Below are positions 9,024 through 17,796 of a stretch of 64,000 bases of DNA, one piece after another. Source of the stretch: Nocardioides marinus (GTDB lineage: Bacteria; Actinomycetota; Actinomycetes; Propionibacteriales; Nocardioidaceae); the NCBI RefSeq assembly GCF_013408145.1, contig NZ_JACBZI010000001.1, forward strand, positions 2,742,001 to 2,806,000, read 5' to 3'. Position numbers and translations under genes: made by a program. Position 1 is the stretch's first letter. Every line of letters starts with the position of its first letter. Under the pieces are notes generated by a model. It saw only the letters and a list, made by a program, of their open reading frames with translations. It searched no databases and was not told where the DNA came from.

Positions 9024-9494
9024 TCAGGGCCGGGTCTGCCGGCCGGCGGGCAGCAGGCTACTGCCGCTGCTGGGCGGGGTGAGGTTGGCGACGGGAGCGC
9101 GCCGGTCGACGGTCGGGGCGTCGGCGGGGGCGGCCCCGAGGGCGAGCACGCCCATCACGGCCATCCCGGCGGCGCCACCCACGCCGACAGCGACCGCGCC
9201 GACCCGCTTGGGTCGCGACGTCGCGCCGAGCGCCGGGGCGCTCAGGGCCGAGGGGTACCCGCTCTCGAGGGGAGCCGCACAGGCGCCGAGCAGCGCCCCC
9301 TTGAGGTGGGCGGGCGCCTGGGTCCGGTCGGGCGCGCCGAGCCCGGAGAGCCGGGTCTTGACCCAGCCCTCGCGCTCGACCAGGTCCCGGCACAGGTGGC
9401 AGCCGTGGACGTGCGCCCACAGCCGCTCGGCCTCCGCCGGGGGCAGCTGCCCGTCGAGGAGTGCGCTGGCGCGGGTGCCGAGGTGGCCGATCAC
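9024..9494 (-). CDS. rseA: Zinc-binding anti-sigma factor (RseA-like)
   Basis: A 156-residue protein that starts at a GTG overlapping the sigE stop as GTGA, so sigma and anti-sigma are translationally coupled. Residues 28-35 read HVHGCHLC, the H-x3-C-x2-C signature of zinc anti-sigma factors. A hydrophobic segment at about 110-135 ([20 protein letters not shown]) could cross the membrane or simply be Ala-rich. The family binds its cognate ECF sigma factor and releases it under stress. The immediate partner must be the upstream sigma factor. Confidence 0.88.
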   Translation of the reverse strand: MIGHLGTRASALLDGQLPPAEAERLWAHVHGCHLCRDLVEREGWVKTRLSGLGAPDRTQAPAHLKGALLGACAAPLESGYPSALSAPALGATSRPKRVGAVAVGVGGAAGMAVMGVLALGAAPADAPTVDRRAPVANLTPPSSGSSLLPAGRQTRP

Positions 9495-10123
9495 GGGCGG
9501 ACCACCTCGGACAACGGGGCGGCCGACGGGCCGGCGTACCGCTGCCGGCCGTCGCCGGGCGCGCGGTGGGCGAGCGCCTGGCGCAGCATCGCGCGGCCGC
9601 GGTGGATGCGCGAGCGGACGGTGCCGAGCTTGGCGTCGAGGATCGTGGCGATCTCCTCGTAGGTCAGCCCCTCCACGTCGCACAGGACGACGGCGGCGCG
9701 GAAGTCGGGCGGCAGCGTCGCCAGGGCGGCCTCGACGTCGTCGTCGAAGCGCTGGTCGGCGTAGGCCGCCTCGGGGGCCGGGGAGGCGCTGGTGAGCCGG
9801 TCGGCGCGCTCGTCGGAGAGGGCGTCGAAGCGGATCCGCTGCTTGCGGCGGGCCTGGTCGAGGAAGAGGTTGGTGGTGATGCGGTGCAGCCAGCCCTCGA
9901 AGGTGCCCGGGGTGTAGGTGTGCAGCGAGCGGAAGACCCGGACGAAGACCTCCTGGGTGAGGTCCTCGGCGTCGTGGCGGTCGCCGGTGAGGCGGTAGGC
10001 GAGGCGGTAGACGCGGTCGGAGTGCTCCTCGACGATCCGCTCCCAGGACAGGTCCTGGCCCGGCTGCTGGGCCGGCTGCTGGGCATGCTGGTCGGCCTGC
10101 TGGTGTGCCGTCTTCTCCGCCAC
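9491..10123 (-). CDS. sigE: ECF RNA polymerase sigma factor, SigE type
   Basis: A 210-residue protein. Sigma-2 lies at about residues 27-95 ([29 protein letters not shown]) and sigma-4 at about 130-183 ([26 protein letters not shown]). The chosen GTG at 10123 has a GGGGGAG ribosome binding site 4 bases upstream; longer readings enter the divergent promoter region. Linked anti-sigma and htrA genes and the divergent O-methyltransferase match the sigE neighbourhood of mycobacteria (Rv1220c to Rv1223). SigE there controls the response to envelope stress. The 222 bases upstream, shared with the methyltransferase gene, hold no motif I could assign to a specific sigma factor. Confidence 0.93.
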   Translation of the reverse strand: MAEKTAHQQADQHAQQPAQQPGQDLSWERIVEEHSDRVYRLAYRLTGDRHDAEDLTQEVFVRVFRSLHTYTPGTFEGWLHRITTNLFLDQARRKQRIRFDALSDERADRLTSASPAPEAAYADQRFDDDVEAALATLPPDFRAAVVLCDVEGLTYEEIATILDAKLGTVRSRIHRGRAMLRQALAHRAPGDGRQRYAGPSAAPLSEVVRP

Positions 10124-10345
10124 TGCGCTCCCCCTCGACAGGTACCTGCCTCGCACTGCTGGCTCCTCACGGTAGGGACGGTGGCTGAGAGGAGGCTGTG
10201 AGCACCCCACTGCTTCTCTGAGGGTCCCAACGGACGGGGGTCGGCCGGTGTTCCCGTGGGGCCGGACCACCTGCCGTGCGGCGTACGTGGTGAGGGAGCG
10301 GCCTCGCGATAGGTTGAGCCCGTCCGTCCGCCCGAGGAGGCCGTC

Positions 10346-10999
10346 ATCACCACGCCGATCAACGCGACCAGCTGGACCTACAGCGAGGAGTTCGTCGCCG
10401 AGGACGACGTGCTCGCGCGCGCCCGTGCCCGCGCCGAGGAGATGGGCGTCGTGCCGATCAGCCCCGGCGGCGGCGCGGCCCTGCGCTTCCTGGCCTCGGT
10501 GCTCGACGCCCGTGCCGTGGTCGAGATCGGCACCGGCACCGGCGTCTCCGGGCTGTGGATGCTGCGCGGCATGCGCGCCGACGGCGTGCTGACGACCGTC
10601 GACATCGAGGCCGAGCACCAGCGGCTCGCGCGCGAGGGCTACTCCGAGGCCGGCGTGCCCTCCCAGCGGGTCCGCACCATCGCCGGCGCCGCGCTCGACG
10701 TGCTGCCGCGACTCACCGACGGTCACTACGACCTGGTCTTCTGCGACGGCGACAAGCGCGAGTACGCCGCCTACCTCTCCGAGGCGCTGCGCCTGCTGCG
10801 CCCCGGCGGCGTCGTGGCCTTCGACAACGCCCTGTGGCACGACCGCGTGGCCGACCCCAGCCGCCGCGACGAGGAGACCGTCGCCATCCGCGAGCTCAAC
10901 CGCTCCGTCGCCGAGCACGACAGCCTGCTCAGCGTCCTGCTCCCCGTCGGAGACGGGCTGCTGGCGGCCAAGAAGGTGTGGGTCCCCGAGGTCGATTGA
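10346..10999 (+). CDS. SAM-dependent O-methyltransferase with apparent ATC start
   Basis: A class I methyltransferase of 217 residues if read from ATC at 10346, or 196 from GTG at 10409. The AdoMet-binding loop [14 protein letters not shown] and the acidic YDLVFCDGD are clear. The family is caffeoyl-CoA/catechol O-methyltransferase-like, and the gene corresponds in place to Rv1220c beside sigE. Between an in-frame TAG at 10310 and the GTG at 10409 there is no ATG, GTG or TTG, yet the intervening residues ([17 protein letters not shown]) look like the conserved N-terminal helix. GAGGAGG lies 5 bases before ATC ACC ACG. Either ATC is used, or the base is really G. Substrate unknown. Confidence 0.82.
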   Translation: MTTPINATSWTYSEEFVAEDDVLARARARAEEMGVVPISPGGGAALRFLASVLDARAVVEIGTGTGVSGLWMLRGMRADGVLTTVDIEAEHQRLAREGYSEAGVPSQRVRTIAGAALDVLPRLTDGHYDLVFCDGDKREYAAYLSEALRLLRPGGVVAFDNALWHDRVADPSRRDEETVAIRELNRSVAEHDSLLSVLLPVGDGLLAAKKVWVPEVD

Positions 11000-11009
11000 G
11001 GAGCCCAAC

Positions 11010-11075
11010 GGGTTACGACGAATCAGATCGCACCCTTACTGCGCAGTAAGGGTGAGATCTGATTCGTCGTAACCC
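11010..11075. terminator. 33-bp-stem palindrome between convergent genes
   Basis: The two 33-base halves pair perfectly except for one position (G against T) and leave no loop; the centre is TGCGCA at about 11040-11045. It fills the gap between the methyltransferase stop and the convergent gene at 11089, so it probably acts as a bidirectional terminator. There is no T-run. Confidence 0.75.
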
Positions 11076-11088
11076 GGTCCGGCCGCCC

Positions 11089-11433
11089 TCAGCGCTCGCC
11101 GCGGGCGGTGGGGGTGAGGGCGTCCCAGCCCTCGGCGACGGCGACCAGCTCCCAGGGCTCGACGAGGACGGGCGGGGCGCCGACGATGCGGGTGCCCGGC
11201 GCGTCGGCCATCGTCGCCTCGAGCTCGGCCTGGAAGGCCTCCCGGTCGGCGAGGGTCGCGAAGACGTAGGTGCCCTCGAACCATTCGCCGCGGCGCATCC
11301 GCCACACCTTCTGCCGCAGTCCCGACATCCCGGTGAAGCGGGCGTGCGAGGTCGACTCGACGTACGCCGCGAGCTCCTCGGCCACGGCGTCCGGCAGCCC
11401 CTCCAGGGACCACCGCACGCTGAGGCCGATCAC
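11089..11433 (-). CDS. Conserved hypothetical protein, possibly YdhR/monooxygenase-like fold
   Basis: A 114-residue soluble protein that begins with a GTG 3 bases after the pepA stop, so it is likely in one transcript with it. Segments such as GLRQKVWRMRRGEWFEGTYV and FATLADREAFQAELEA resemble small dimeric alpha/beta-barrel proteins of the YdhR type (putative monooxygenases), in which the KxW and yxF strands are typical. That match is by eye only, and no cofactor site is visible. No signal peptide or membrane helix. Confidence 0.65.
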   Translation of the reverse strand: MIGLSVRWSLEGLPDAVAEELAAYVESTSHARFTGMSGLRQKVWRMRRGEWFEGTYVFATLADREAFQAELEATMADAPGTRIVGAPPVLVEPWELVAVAEGWDALTPTARGER

Positions 11434-11436
11434 GGC

Positions 11437-12987
11437 TCAGTCCCCGATGCCGGCCAGCGGCTCGGGCGAGCCCAGCCAGGTCAGCAGCGCGCGGGCGCCG
11501 AAGCCGGTGGGGCCGGCGGTCCACTCGAAGCTCTCCGACGGGGAGTCCCCCACGGAGGCGACGTCGAGGTGCGCCCACGGCACGTCGCCGGTGAAGTGCT
11601 GCAGGAACAGCGCCGCGGTGATCGCGCCCGGCCCGCCGCCGGCGTTGTCGGCATCGGCGACGGTGGAGGAGATCTTCTCCTCGTAGACCGAGGCCAGCGG
11701 GAAGCGCCACAGCGGTTCACCGGCACGGGTGCCGGCCTCGGCTATGGCGCCGGCCAGAGCCTCGTGGTCGGCGAAGAAGCCGCCCGTGCGCTGGCCCAGC
11801 GCGACCTTGATGGCGCCGGTGAGGGTCGCCACGTCGACCAGCGCCGCGGGCGCGAGCTCGGCGACGGCGTACGCCAGGGCGTCGGCCATGACCAGGCGGC
11901 CCTCGGCGTCGGTGTTGGTGACCTCGGTGGTGCGCCCGCCGTAGTGGCGCAGCACGTCACCGGGGCGCATCGAGGAGCCGGAGACCGCGTTCTCGGCGCA
12001 GGCCAGCAGGCCGACGACCTTGACCGGGCAGCCGACCGCCTCGAGGGCGGCCATGACCGAGAGCACGACGGCCGCACCGGTCATGTCGCGCTTCATGGTG
12101 GTCATGCCCTCGGCCGGCTTGATGGACAGGCCACCGGTGTCGAAGGTGATGCCCTTGCCGACCAGCACGACCGTGGGCGTCTTCCGGTTGGCCCTGCGCG
12201 GGGTGTAGTCGAGACGGACCAGGCGCGGCGGGGTCGCCGAGCCCTGCCCGACGCCGACGATGCCGCCGAACCCCTCGGCCGCCAGCTGCTGCTCGTCCCA
12301 GACGCGGTACGCCAGACCGGCCTCCTCGGCGACCAGGCGGGCCTGCTCGGCCAGCCAGGGCGGGTTCTTCAGGTTGGACGGCACCGTCGCGAGCATCCGC
12401 GCCCGCCAGCCGGCACCGGCGAGCGCAAGACCCCGCTCCAGGGCGGGGCGTCGGTCCTCGGCGCAGCCGGTGAGCACCATCCGGGCCACCGGCGCCTTCT
12501 CCGGACGCTCCGTGGAGCGCCAGGAGAAGGAGAAGGAGCCCAGCACCGCACCGACGACGAAGGCCTCCAGGCCGGCGTCGTCGCTCAGCGAGGCGATCGA
12601 GGTCGCCACGCTGCTGCGCCCCAGGGTGGCGCGGGCCAGGGTCGCACCGGCGCGCCGCAGCGCGTCGGCGCCCCCGTCGCCCACGCCCACGAGGAACACC
12701 CAGCGCAGGTCGGCGTTCTCCGGGCCGCCCAGCGGCACCGGGAAGCGCACGACCTCGCCGACCTTGCCGGTGGCCTTCTCGGCCTCCAGCAGGGCCAGCA
12801 GGTCGATGCCGAGCTGCTCGGAGAGCTGCTCGGCGCCCGGCCCCAGGGCGGGACCGGTGTCGTCGTCCCCCGGGAGCACCGGCACCGCGACCACCTCCAC
12901 GCCGACGATGGCGTGGGGCGAGGCGTCGCTGAGCGCGATCTCCGGCGGCGTGACCTGGGTGGGGAGTACTGGTGTGGAGGGCTCCAT
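11437..12987 (-). CDS. pepA: Leucyl aminopeptidase (M17 family)
   Basis: A 516-residue cytosolic metallo-aminopeptidase. The C-terminal catalytic domain has GKGITFDTGGLSIKP (Lys278, Asp283, catalytic Lys290), MKRDMTGAA (Asp301) and the family signature NTDAEGRL (358-365; Asp360 and Glu362 as metal ligands, Arg364 catalytic). All the ligands expected for the two-metal site are present. The N-terminal about 200 residues form the less conserved domain of the hexamer. It removes N-terminal residues from peptides in protein turnover. The next gene on the strand follows after 3 bases. Confidence 0.95.
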   Translation of the reverse strand: MEPSTPVLPTQVTPPEIALSDASPHAIVGVEVVAVPVLPGDDDTGPALGPGAEQLSEQLGIDLLALLEAEKATGKVGEVVRFPVPLGGPENADLRWVFLVGVGDGGADALRRAGATLARATLGRSSVATSIASLSDDAGLEAFVVGAVLGSFSFSWRSTERPEKAPVARMVLTGCAEDRRPALERGLALAGAGWRARMLATVPSNLKNPPWLAEQARLVAEEAGLAYRVWDEQQLAAEGFGGIVGVGQGSATPPRLVRLDYTPRRANRKTPTVVLVGKGITFDTGGLSIKPAEGMTTMKRDMTGAAVVLSVMAALEAVGCPVKVVGLLACAENAVSGSSMRPGDVLRHYGGRTTEVTNTDAEGRLVMADALAYAVAELAPAALVDVATLTGAIKVALGQRTGGFFADHEALAGAIAEAGTRAGEPLWRFPLASVYEEKISSTVADADNAGGGPGAITAALFLQHFTGDVPWAHLDVASVGDSPSESFEWTAGPTGFGARALLTWLGSPEPLAGIGD

Positions 12988-12997
12988 CGAGGAGGCG

Positions 12998-13165
12998 TCA
13001 GCCGACGACGGCCTTGAGGGCGTCGCCCAGGGCGCCGGCCTCCTCGGCGTTCAGCTCGACGACGAGACGGCCGCCGCCCTCGAGGGGGACGCGCATGACG
13101 ATGCCGCGCCCTTCCTTCGTGACCTCCAGCGGACCGTCGCCCGTCCGCGGCTTCATCGCCGCCAT
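12998..13165 (-). CDS. DUF3117 family small protein
   Basis: A 55-residue protein: MAAMKPRTGDGPLEVTKEGR at the start, then IVMRVPLEGGGRLVVELNAE, ending LKAVVG. This is the actinobacterial family DUF3117 (Rv1211 in M. tuberculosis), nearly universal in the phylum and of unknown function; the beta-strand pattern suggests a compact fold. It stops 10 bases before the pepA start on the same strand. A second in-frame Met at residue 4 could also start translation. In M. tuberculosis it likewise lies in the dapE to sigE interval. Confidence 0.9.
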   Translation of the reverse strand: MAAMKPRTGDGPLEVTKEGRGIVMRVPLEGGGRLVVELNAEEAGALGDALKAVVG

Positions 13166-13322
13166 CGCGCACCTCTTCCCTCGTCGTGAGGCCCCCGTGG
13201 GGCCTCATGGGCACCTGACGCGTGCCTCCGGGTGCCCGGACCACGCGTGGACGACCATTATCCCCCACGGCGACGGTGATCGGGAGCACAGGGGTCCTGC
13301 GACATGCGGCAGACTCCCGCCC

Positions 13323-14165
13323 ATGACCAGCCACACCACCGGCCACACCACCGGCCAGACCACCGGCGACCTCACCTCCGGCCCCGTCCTGCTCGACGTC
13401 TCCGACGGCGTCGCCACGATCACCCTGAACCGCCCCGAGGCCATGAACAGCCTCGACATCACGACCAAGGAGATCCTCGTCGAGGTCGTGCGCCAGGTCT
13501 CCGAGGACCCCGCCGTGCGGTGCGTCGTGCTGACCGGCACCGGGCGCGCCTTCTGCACCGGCCAGGACCTCAAGGAGCACATCAACCTGCTCGAGACCGG
13601 TGGCAGCGACCAGCTGTTCACCACCGTCGAGAAGCACTACAACCCGATCGTCTCGGCCATCATGTCGATGGACAAGCCGGTCATCGCCGCCGTCAACGGC
13701 GTCGCGGCGGGTGCCGGCGCGAGCCTGGCCATGGCCTGCGACCTGCGTGTCGTCGCCGACACCGCCGGCTTCAACCTGGCCTTCGCCGGCGTCGCGCTGT
13801 CGTGCGACACCGGCGCCAGCATCAGCCTGCCGCTGCTCGTGGGACGCGCCAAGGCGATCGAGCTGCTCTACTTCCCCCGCACCGTCCCCGCGACCGAGGC
13901 CCTCGAGCTCGGCCTCGCAACGCGCGTCGTCTCCCCCGACGACCTGCCCGGCGAGGTCGCCTCCCTGGCCGCGCGCCTTGCCGCGGGCCCCACCCGCGCG
14001 TACGGCGCGATGCGCCGCTCGGTGACGTACGCCGCCGGGCACGACACCGACGAGGCGCTGGACTTCGAGCGGCAGATGATGAACTCCACCGGGGCCACCG
14101 AGGACCACCGGGCGGCCGTCGCGGCGTTCGTCGCCAAGGAGAAGCCGGTCTTCACCGGCCGCTGA
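13323..14165 (+). CDS. Enoyl-CoA hydratase/isomerase (crotonase) family protein
   Basis: A 280-residue crotonase-fold enzyme. Landmarks are VATITLNRPEAMNSL, GRAFCTGQDLKEH, the oxyanion-hole segment NGVAAGAGASLAMACDLRV, and GASISLPLLVGRAKAIELL. The GQDLKE wording and acidic residue positions resemble PaaG-type isomerases (2-(1,2-epoxy-1,2-dihydrophenyl)acetyl-CoA isomerase), but no phenylacetate gene is nearby, so the substrate is open. The first 16 residues hold a tandem TTGHTTGQTTG run encoded by a 12-base repeat; this N-terminal extension is disordered-looking. The chosen ATG at 13323 is the first plausible start after the divergent DUF3117 promoter region. Confidence 0.88.
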   Translation: MTSHTTGHTTGQTTGDLTSGPVLLDVSDGVATITLNRPEAMNSLDITTKEILVEVVRQVSEDPAVRCVVLTGTGRAFCTGQDLKEHINLLETGGSDQLFTTVEKHYNPIVSAIMSMDKPVIAAVNGVAAGAGASLAMACDLRVVADTAGFNLAFAGVALSCDTGASISLPLLVGRAKAIELLYFPRTVPATEALELGLATRVVSPDDLPGEVASLAARLAAGPTRAYGAMRRSVTYAAGHDTDEALDFERQMMNSTGATEDHRAAVAAFVAKEKPVFTGR

Positions 14166-14198
14166 GGGCGCCCGGGACGGGACCTGTCGACCGATTCT

Positions 14199-14262
14199 GG
14201 CGCTTGTCGACCGAAGTTCCGGTCGACAAGCGCCGGTTTCACCACCCGGGTGGTGAAACCGG
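14199..14262. terminator. Two adjacent perfect hairpins after the crotonase gene
   Basis: The first hairpin pairs 14199-14213 with 14220-14234 (15 bp, loop of 6). The second, 14233-14262, is a perfect 30-base palindrome centred on CCCGGG, and it shares two bases with the first. It ends exactly at the stop codon of the convergent carboxypeptidase gene. A bidirectional terminator is the likely role. Confidence 0.75.
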
Positions 14263-15162
14263 TCAGGCCCGGCCCGGTCCCTCCGACGGCTCGGGCTCCC
14301 CCGTGGGCGTGGGGGTCGGCGTGGGCGTGGGGGTCGGCGTGGGCGTGGGGGTCGGCGTGGGCGTGGGCGTGGGCATGGGGCCCCAGGCGAAGTCGCCGGG
14401 CTCGGCACCGATCACCCTCAGGACGCGCCGCGCGAAGGTGGTGCGCAGGTAGCGCCGGCCCGGCCTCGGCCCCAGCTCGACGGTCAGTGCCGAGCCGGCG
14501 AAGCGGTCGTTGAACCAGCCGGTCATCGTGCCGTGGCAGACCCCGCCGCAGTCGAAGGTCTTGCGGGGCAGCCGGAGGATGCGGGCGACCCGCTCGGCGT
14601 ATGCGCGGTCCTTGGTGTCGGTGTCCACGCCGTGCAGCGGCTGGTGGAAGCTGAGGATCCGGTCGGGCCGCAGCCGCTGAAGGAACCTCATGACCGCGCG
14701 GGTCTCGGGCTCGGAGGCGGGTCGCGGGCCGGACTCGTAGTTCCCGTCGAGGTCGGCCCAGCGGTAGGGGAAGTTGCGGTTGAGGTCGACCCCTCGGGCG
14801 TTCTTCCGGGTGCCTGCGGCGATGCCGTCGGGGTTGTAGGTGGGGATCAGCCAGACCTCGGCCCCGACGAGCGGGTCGCCGTCCTTGATCGACCACAGCG
14901 CGGGTCGGGTGAGCGGCTCGTTGCCGTGCATCGCGCCGATCAGCACGATCCTCGGCACGCCGTTGTCGGCCGGCTCACCGAGACGGTGGGCGTAGATCGG
15001 GCGACCGCGGACCGACGTCCCGATCGTCACGGTCTCGATCACGGCCGGCTTGCGGGCCGCGGCGGCCGCCCCCACGGGCGTGAGGTGCAGCCCCACGGGG
15101 ACGGCCGTCGCGAGCAGCCCCAGTGCCGAGACGCCGACGAGCGCGACCCGGCGGGCGGCCAT
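14263..15162 (-). CDS. Secreted M14-type zinc carboxypeptidase with Thr-Pro tail
   Basis: A 299-residue protein with an N-terminal signal peptide (about residues 1-35; Arg-rich then hydrophobic, Ala-rich cleavage region). The peptidase domain shows IGAMHGNEP (His and Glu zinc ligands), the NRNFPYRW substrate loop, a later His ligand in LSFHQPLHG, and catalytic Glu in ALTVELGPRPG. These are the marks of the gamma-D-glutamyl-diaminopimelate/carboxypeptidase M14 family, so a cell-wall peptide substrate is possible. The C-terminus is a run of Thr-Pro dipeptides encoded by a tandem repeat, probably an extended spacer through the wall. The start overlaps the upstream membrane-protein stop by one base (TGATG). 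Confidence 0.88.
   Translation of the reverse strand: MAARRVALVGVSALGLLATAVPVGLHLTPVGAAAAARKPAVIETVTIGTSVRGRPIYAHRLGEPADNGVPRIVLIGAMHGNEPLTRPALWSIKDGDPLVGAEVWLIPTYNPDGIAAGTRKNARGVDLNRNFPYRWADLDGNYESGPRPASEPETRAVMRFLQRLRPDRILSFHQPLHGVDTDTKDRAYAERVARILRLPRKTFDCGGVCHGTMTGWFNDRFAGSALTVELGPRPGRRYLRTTFARRVLRVIGAEPGDFAWGPMPTPTPTPTPTPTPTPTPTPTPTPTGEPEPSEGPGRA
14303..14376 (-). repeat. 18-bp tandem repeat encoding the Thr-Pro tail
   Basis: Three identical 18-base units (14303-14320, 14321-14338, 14339-14356) are followed by degenerate 6-base steps. Read on the minus strand they encode alternating Pro and Thr. Repeat number is likely to vary between strains, which would change the tail length. Confidence 0.9.
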
Positions 15163-15584
15163 CAGACCGCTGCCGTCCAGTAGGCCCAGGTGAAAACGGC
15201 GACGCCGACGACCATCCCGAGATGCGCGAGGAGCGAGAGCCCCGGCCCGGAGGACCAGGTGTCCTCGGCCGCGGCGACGGCGTGCCGGCCCTTCGAGGGC
15301 AGCCAGCGCACCAGGATCATCAGCCCGGCGATGGCGACGCCCCACCACAGGCCGAGGGCGACGACGCCGACCAGCGGGTCACCGCTGGGGGTGTCCTCCG
15401 GGGAGACCAGGAAGACCAGCCACACGAGGAGGGCCAGGGAGCCGAGCACGGTGTGCGCCATCAGCCACGCCGGCCCGACGTCGACACGGGCCGCCCCCGC
15501 ACCGCGCCCCAGGCGAAGCCGGGTCAGGGCGACGACGACCGCCGCGAGACCGGTGAGGACGTAGACGACGACGGCGACGGACAC
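15162..15584 (-). CDS. Four-helix membrane protein of unknown function
   Basis: A 140-residue protein with four hydrophobic segments: about residues 3-22, 40-60, 72-94 and 115-135. The loops are short and lack recognisable motifs. It starts 15 bases before the DivIVA-like gene stop region and overlaps the carboxypeptidase start, so it is part of the dapE to carboxypeptidase minus-strand operon. Function cannot be assigned. Confidence 0.78.
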   Translation of the reverse strand: MSVAVVVYVLTGLAAVVVALTRLRLGRGAGAARVDVGPAWLMAHTVLGSLALLVWLVFLVSPEDTPSGDPLVGVVALGLWWGVAIAGLMILVRWLPSKGRHAVAAAEDTWSSGPGLSLLAHLGMVVGVAVFTWAYWTAAV

Positions 15585-15599
15585 GCGGGTGAGTGTGCC

Positions 15600-15875
15600 T
15601 CACTCCTCGCCCGTGGCGCCACGACCCTCGGCCCGTGCCGCCTGCTCGTCGGCGAGCCGGGCCAGCAGCGCGTCCACCTCGCTCATGCGGTAGCCGCGCA
15701 GCGCGACCGAGAAGCGGACCCGCCGCAGGTCCTCGGGACCGATCGGCCGGTCGGCCGGCACGGCGGCGTCGGGGCGGTCGTCGTACTCCTCGGCGAGGGG
15801 GGTGCCCATGCCGGCGGCGACCACGGCGACCCCGCCCAGCAGCAGCACCGACAAGATCGCGAACAGCCACATCAT
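15600..15875 (-). CDS. Small membrane protein with DivIVA-type motif
   Basis: A 91-residue protein: an N-terminal membrane helix ([22 protein letters not shown]), a short acidic linker, and RRVRFSVALRGYRMSEVDALLARLAD. The last segment is the DivIVA-type FxxxxRGY-x-E-VD motif that recognises curved membrane or polar sites. A protein of this layout lies in the same neighbourhood in mycobacteria (Rv1209). The ATG overlaps the LOG stop as ATGA. Polar or septal localisation is inference from the motif. Confidence 0.85.
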   Translation of the reverse strand: MMWLFAILSVLLLGGVAVVAAGMGTPLAEEYDDRPDAAVPADRPIGPEDLRRVRFSVALRGYRMSEVDALLARLADEQAARAEGRGATGEE

Positions 15876-16636
15876 CGCGCCGGGTCCTCCTCCTGCTCGC
15901 GGGCGGCGACCATCAGGGCCACCGCCTCGTCGACGTCGTCGGTCAGCACCATCATGTCCAGGTCGGCCTGCGAGATCTTGCCCTCCGCCAGCTGCGTGTC
16001 GCGCATCCAGTCCAGCAGGCCGCGCCAGTAGGCGGTGCCCAGCAGTACGATCGGGAACTGCGTGACCTTGCGCGTCTGGGCCAGGGTGAGCGCCTCGAAG
16101 AGCTCGTCGAGGGTGCCGACACCGCCCGGCAGGACGATGTAGCCCTGGGAGTACTTCACGAACATCGTCTTGCGCACGAAGAAGTAGCGGAAGTTGATGC
16201 CGACGTCGACCCAGTCGTTGAGCCCGGACTCGAAGGGCAGCTCGATGCCGAGGCCGACGCTGATCCCCCCGGCCTGGCTGGCGCCGCGGTTCGCGGCCTC
16301 CATCGCGCCGGGCCCGCCGCCGGTGACCACCGCGAAGCCCGCCTCGACCAGCTTGCGGCCGACCTCCTCGGCCTGGGCGAAGGCCGGCTCGTCGGGCTTG
16401 GTGCGGGCCGACCCGAAGACGGCCACCGCGGAGCCGAGCTCGGCGAGCTGCCCGAAGCCCTCGACGAACTCCGCCTGGATCCGCAGCACCCGCCACGGGT
16501 CGGTGTGCACCCAGTCGTGCGGCCCGCGGGAGTCCAGCAGCCGCTGGTCGGTCGTGGTGCTCGGCACCTGGTCGCGGCGCAGCCGCACCGGCCCCTTGAA
16601 CCGGCTCGCCCGGCCCTTCTCGTCACGCCAGCCCAT
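15872..16636 (-). CDS. LOG family protein (TIGR00730; nucleoside 5'-monophosphate phosphoribohydrolase type)
   Basis: A 254-residue Rossmann-like enzyme with the two family signatures [13 protein letters not shown] (107-119) and PGGVGTLDE (170-178). LOG proteins release the base from nucleoside monophosphates, notably cytokinin ribotides; the M. tuberculosis homologue Rv1205 belongs to this group. The first 60 residues are a basic N-terminal extension common in actinobacterial members. The gene overlaps the dapE stop by 14 bases and the DivIVA-like start by 4, so it sits in a compact operon. The physiological substrate here is unknown. Confidence 0.9.
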   Translation of the reverse strand: MGWRDEKGRASRFKGPVRLRRDQVPSTTTDQRLLDSRGPHDWVHTDPWRVLRIQAEFVEGFGQLAELGSAVAVFGSARTKPDEPAFAQAEEVGRKLVEAGFAVVTGGGPGAMEAANRGASQAGGISVGLGIELPFESGLNDWVDVGINFRYFFVRKTMFVKYSQGYIVLPGGVGTLDELFEALTLAQTRKVTQFPIVLLGTAYWRGLLDWMRDTQLAEGKISQADLDMMVLTDDVDEAVALMVAAREQEEDPAR

Positions 16637-17711
16637 CGGTGAGCCACCCCCTCAGCGTCGTCGCGCAGGTCTCGATGTCGGAGATCTTCACGTGCTCGTC
16701 GGCCTTGTGGGCGAACAACGGGTCACCCGGCCCGTAGTTGACCGCCGGGACGCCCAGCGAGGTGAAGCGGGCGACGTCGGTCCAGCCGAACTTCGGCGCC
16801 ACCTGGCCGCCGGTCGCCTCGACGAACGCCGCGGCGGCCGGCCGGTCCAGGCCGGGCAGCGCGCCGGGCGCCAGGTCGGTGAGGCGGACGTCGTACGGCG
16901 CGAAGAACTCGGTCACGAACGCCACCGCCTCGTCGGTCGACCGGTCGGGTGCGAAGCGGTAGTTGACCTCGACGACGCACTCGTCGGGGACGACGTTGCC
17001 GGCCACTCCCCCGCGGATGCGCACGGCGTTGAGGCCCTCGTGGTACTCCAGCCCGTCGATCACCGGACGACGCGGCTCGTAGGCCTGCAGCCGTGCGAGG
17101 ACGTCGGTGGCGGCGTGGATGGCGTTGACGCCCTTCCAGGAGCGGGCGGAGTGGGCGCGCTCGCCGGTGGTGGTGACCTCGACGCGCAGGGTGCCCTGGC
17201 AGCCGGCCTCGACACCGGCGTTGGAGGGCTCCATGAGGATCGCGAAGTCGGCGGTGAGCAGCTCGGGCTCGCGCTCTGCGAGGTGCTTGAGGCCGTTGTA
17301 GCGCTCCTCGACCTCCTCGGCCTCGTAGAGGACGTAGGTGACGTCGCGGACCGGCTCGGGCAGCGTCGCGGCGAGGTGGAGCAGGACCGCGTCGCCGCCC
17401 TTCATGTCGCAGGTGCCGCAGCCGTGCAGGATGCCGGTCTCCTCGTCGAGGCGGCTGGGCAGGTTGTCGTTGACCGGGACGGTGTCGAGGTGACCGGCGA
17501 TGACCACGCGCTCGGGGCGGCCGAGGTCGGTGCGGGCCACGATCGTGTGGCCGCGGCGGGTCACCTCGAGGTGCGGGTGGGTGCGCAGCGCGGCCTCGAC
17601 GGCGTCGGCGATCCGGCCCTCGTCGTGGCTGACGGACTCGATGTCCACCAGGTGGCGGGTGAGGGTGACCGGGTCCACCGTCAGGTCGAGCCCGTGGGCG
17701 AGGGAGGCCAT
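16623..17711 (-). CDS. dapE: Succinyl-diaminopimelate desuccinylase
   Basis: An M20-family metallohydrolase of 362 residues. Metal-site segments are [17 protein letters not shown] (His and the conserved DTVP), [12 protein letters not shown] (bridging Asp) and [15 protein letters not shown] (Glu-Glu), with a C-terminal His in [10 protein letters not shown]. It hydrolyses N-succinyl-LL-diaminopimelate in lysine and peptidoglycan precursor synthesis; dapD and dapC, the two preceding steps, are also in this window. The start is taken at the ATG at 17711; one four codons upstream is also possible. It heads the minus-strand group that continues with LOG and the DivIVA-like gene, as near Rv1202-Rv1209. 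Confidence 0.93.
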   Translation of the reverse strand: MASLAHGLDLTVDPVTLTRHLVDIESVSHDEGRIADAVEAALRTHPHLEVTRRGHTIVARTDLGRPERVVIAGHLDTVPVNDNLPSRLDEETGILHGCGTCDMKGGDAVLLHLAATLPEPVRDVTYVLYEAEEVEERYNGLKHLAEREPELLTADFAILMEPSNAGVEAGCQGTLRVEVTTTGERAHSARSWKGVNAIHAATDVLARLQAYEPRRPVIDGLEYHEGLNAVRIRGGVAGNVVPDECVVEVNYRFAPDRSTDEAVAFVTEFFAPYDVRLTDLAPGALPGLDRPAAAAFVEATGGQVAPKFGWTDVARFTSLGVPAVNYGPGDPLFAHKADEHVKISDIETCATTLRGWLTDGLA

Positions 17712-17782
17712 GGGGAGAGTCAAGCAGCCCGAGGGTCGCGGCCGCTCACTGGACAGGTGTCCAGAATGCCCTTCCCAGGAAC

Positions 17783-17796
17783 TGCAACACGTTCTA
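17783..17796 (+). promoter_or_regulatory. KstR-like operator
   Basis: The 14 bases TGCAACACGTTCTA match the published KstR recognition pattern TNNAACNNGTTNNA in every specified position. The site ends 10 bases before the ATG of the LLM oxidoreductase, a position that would block transcription or initiation. KstR is the TetR-family repressor of cholesterol catabolism in mycobacteria and rhodococci; no kstR gene is in the window. Confidence 0.55.

Noticed and set aside
12585-14408. Long minus-strand frame across pepA, DUF3117 and the crotonase gene
   Set aside because: Composition is Arg/Pro/Ala low complexity and it overlaps three well-supported genes.
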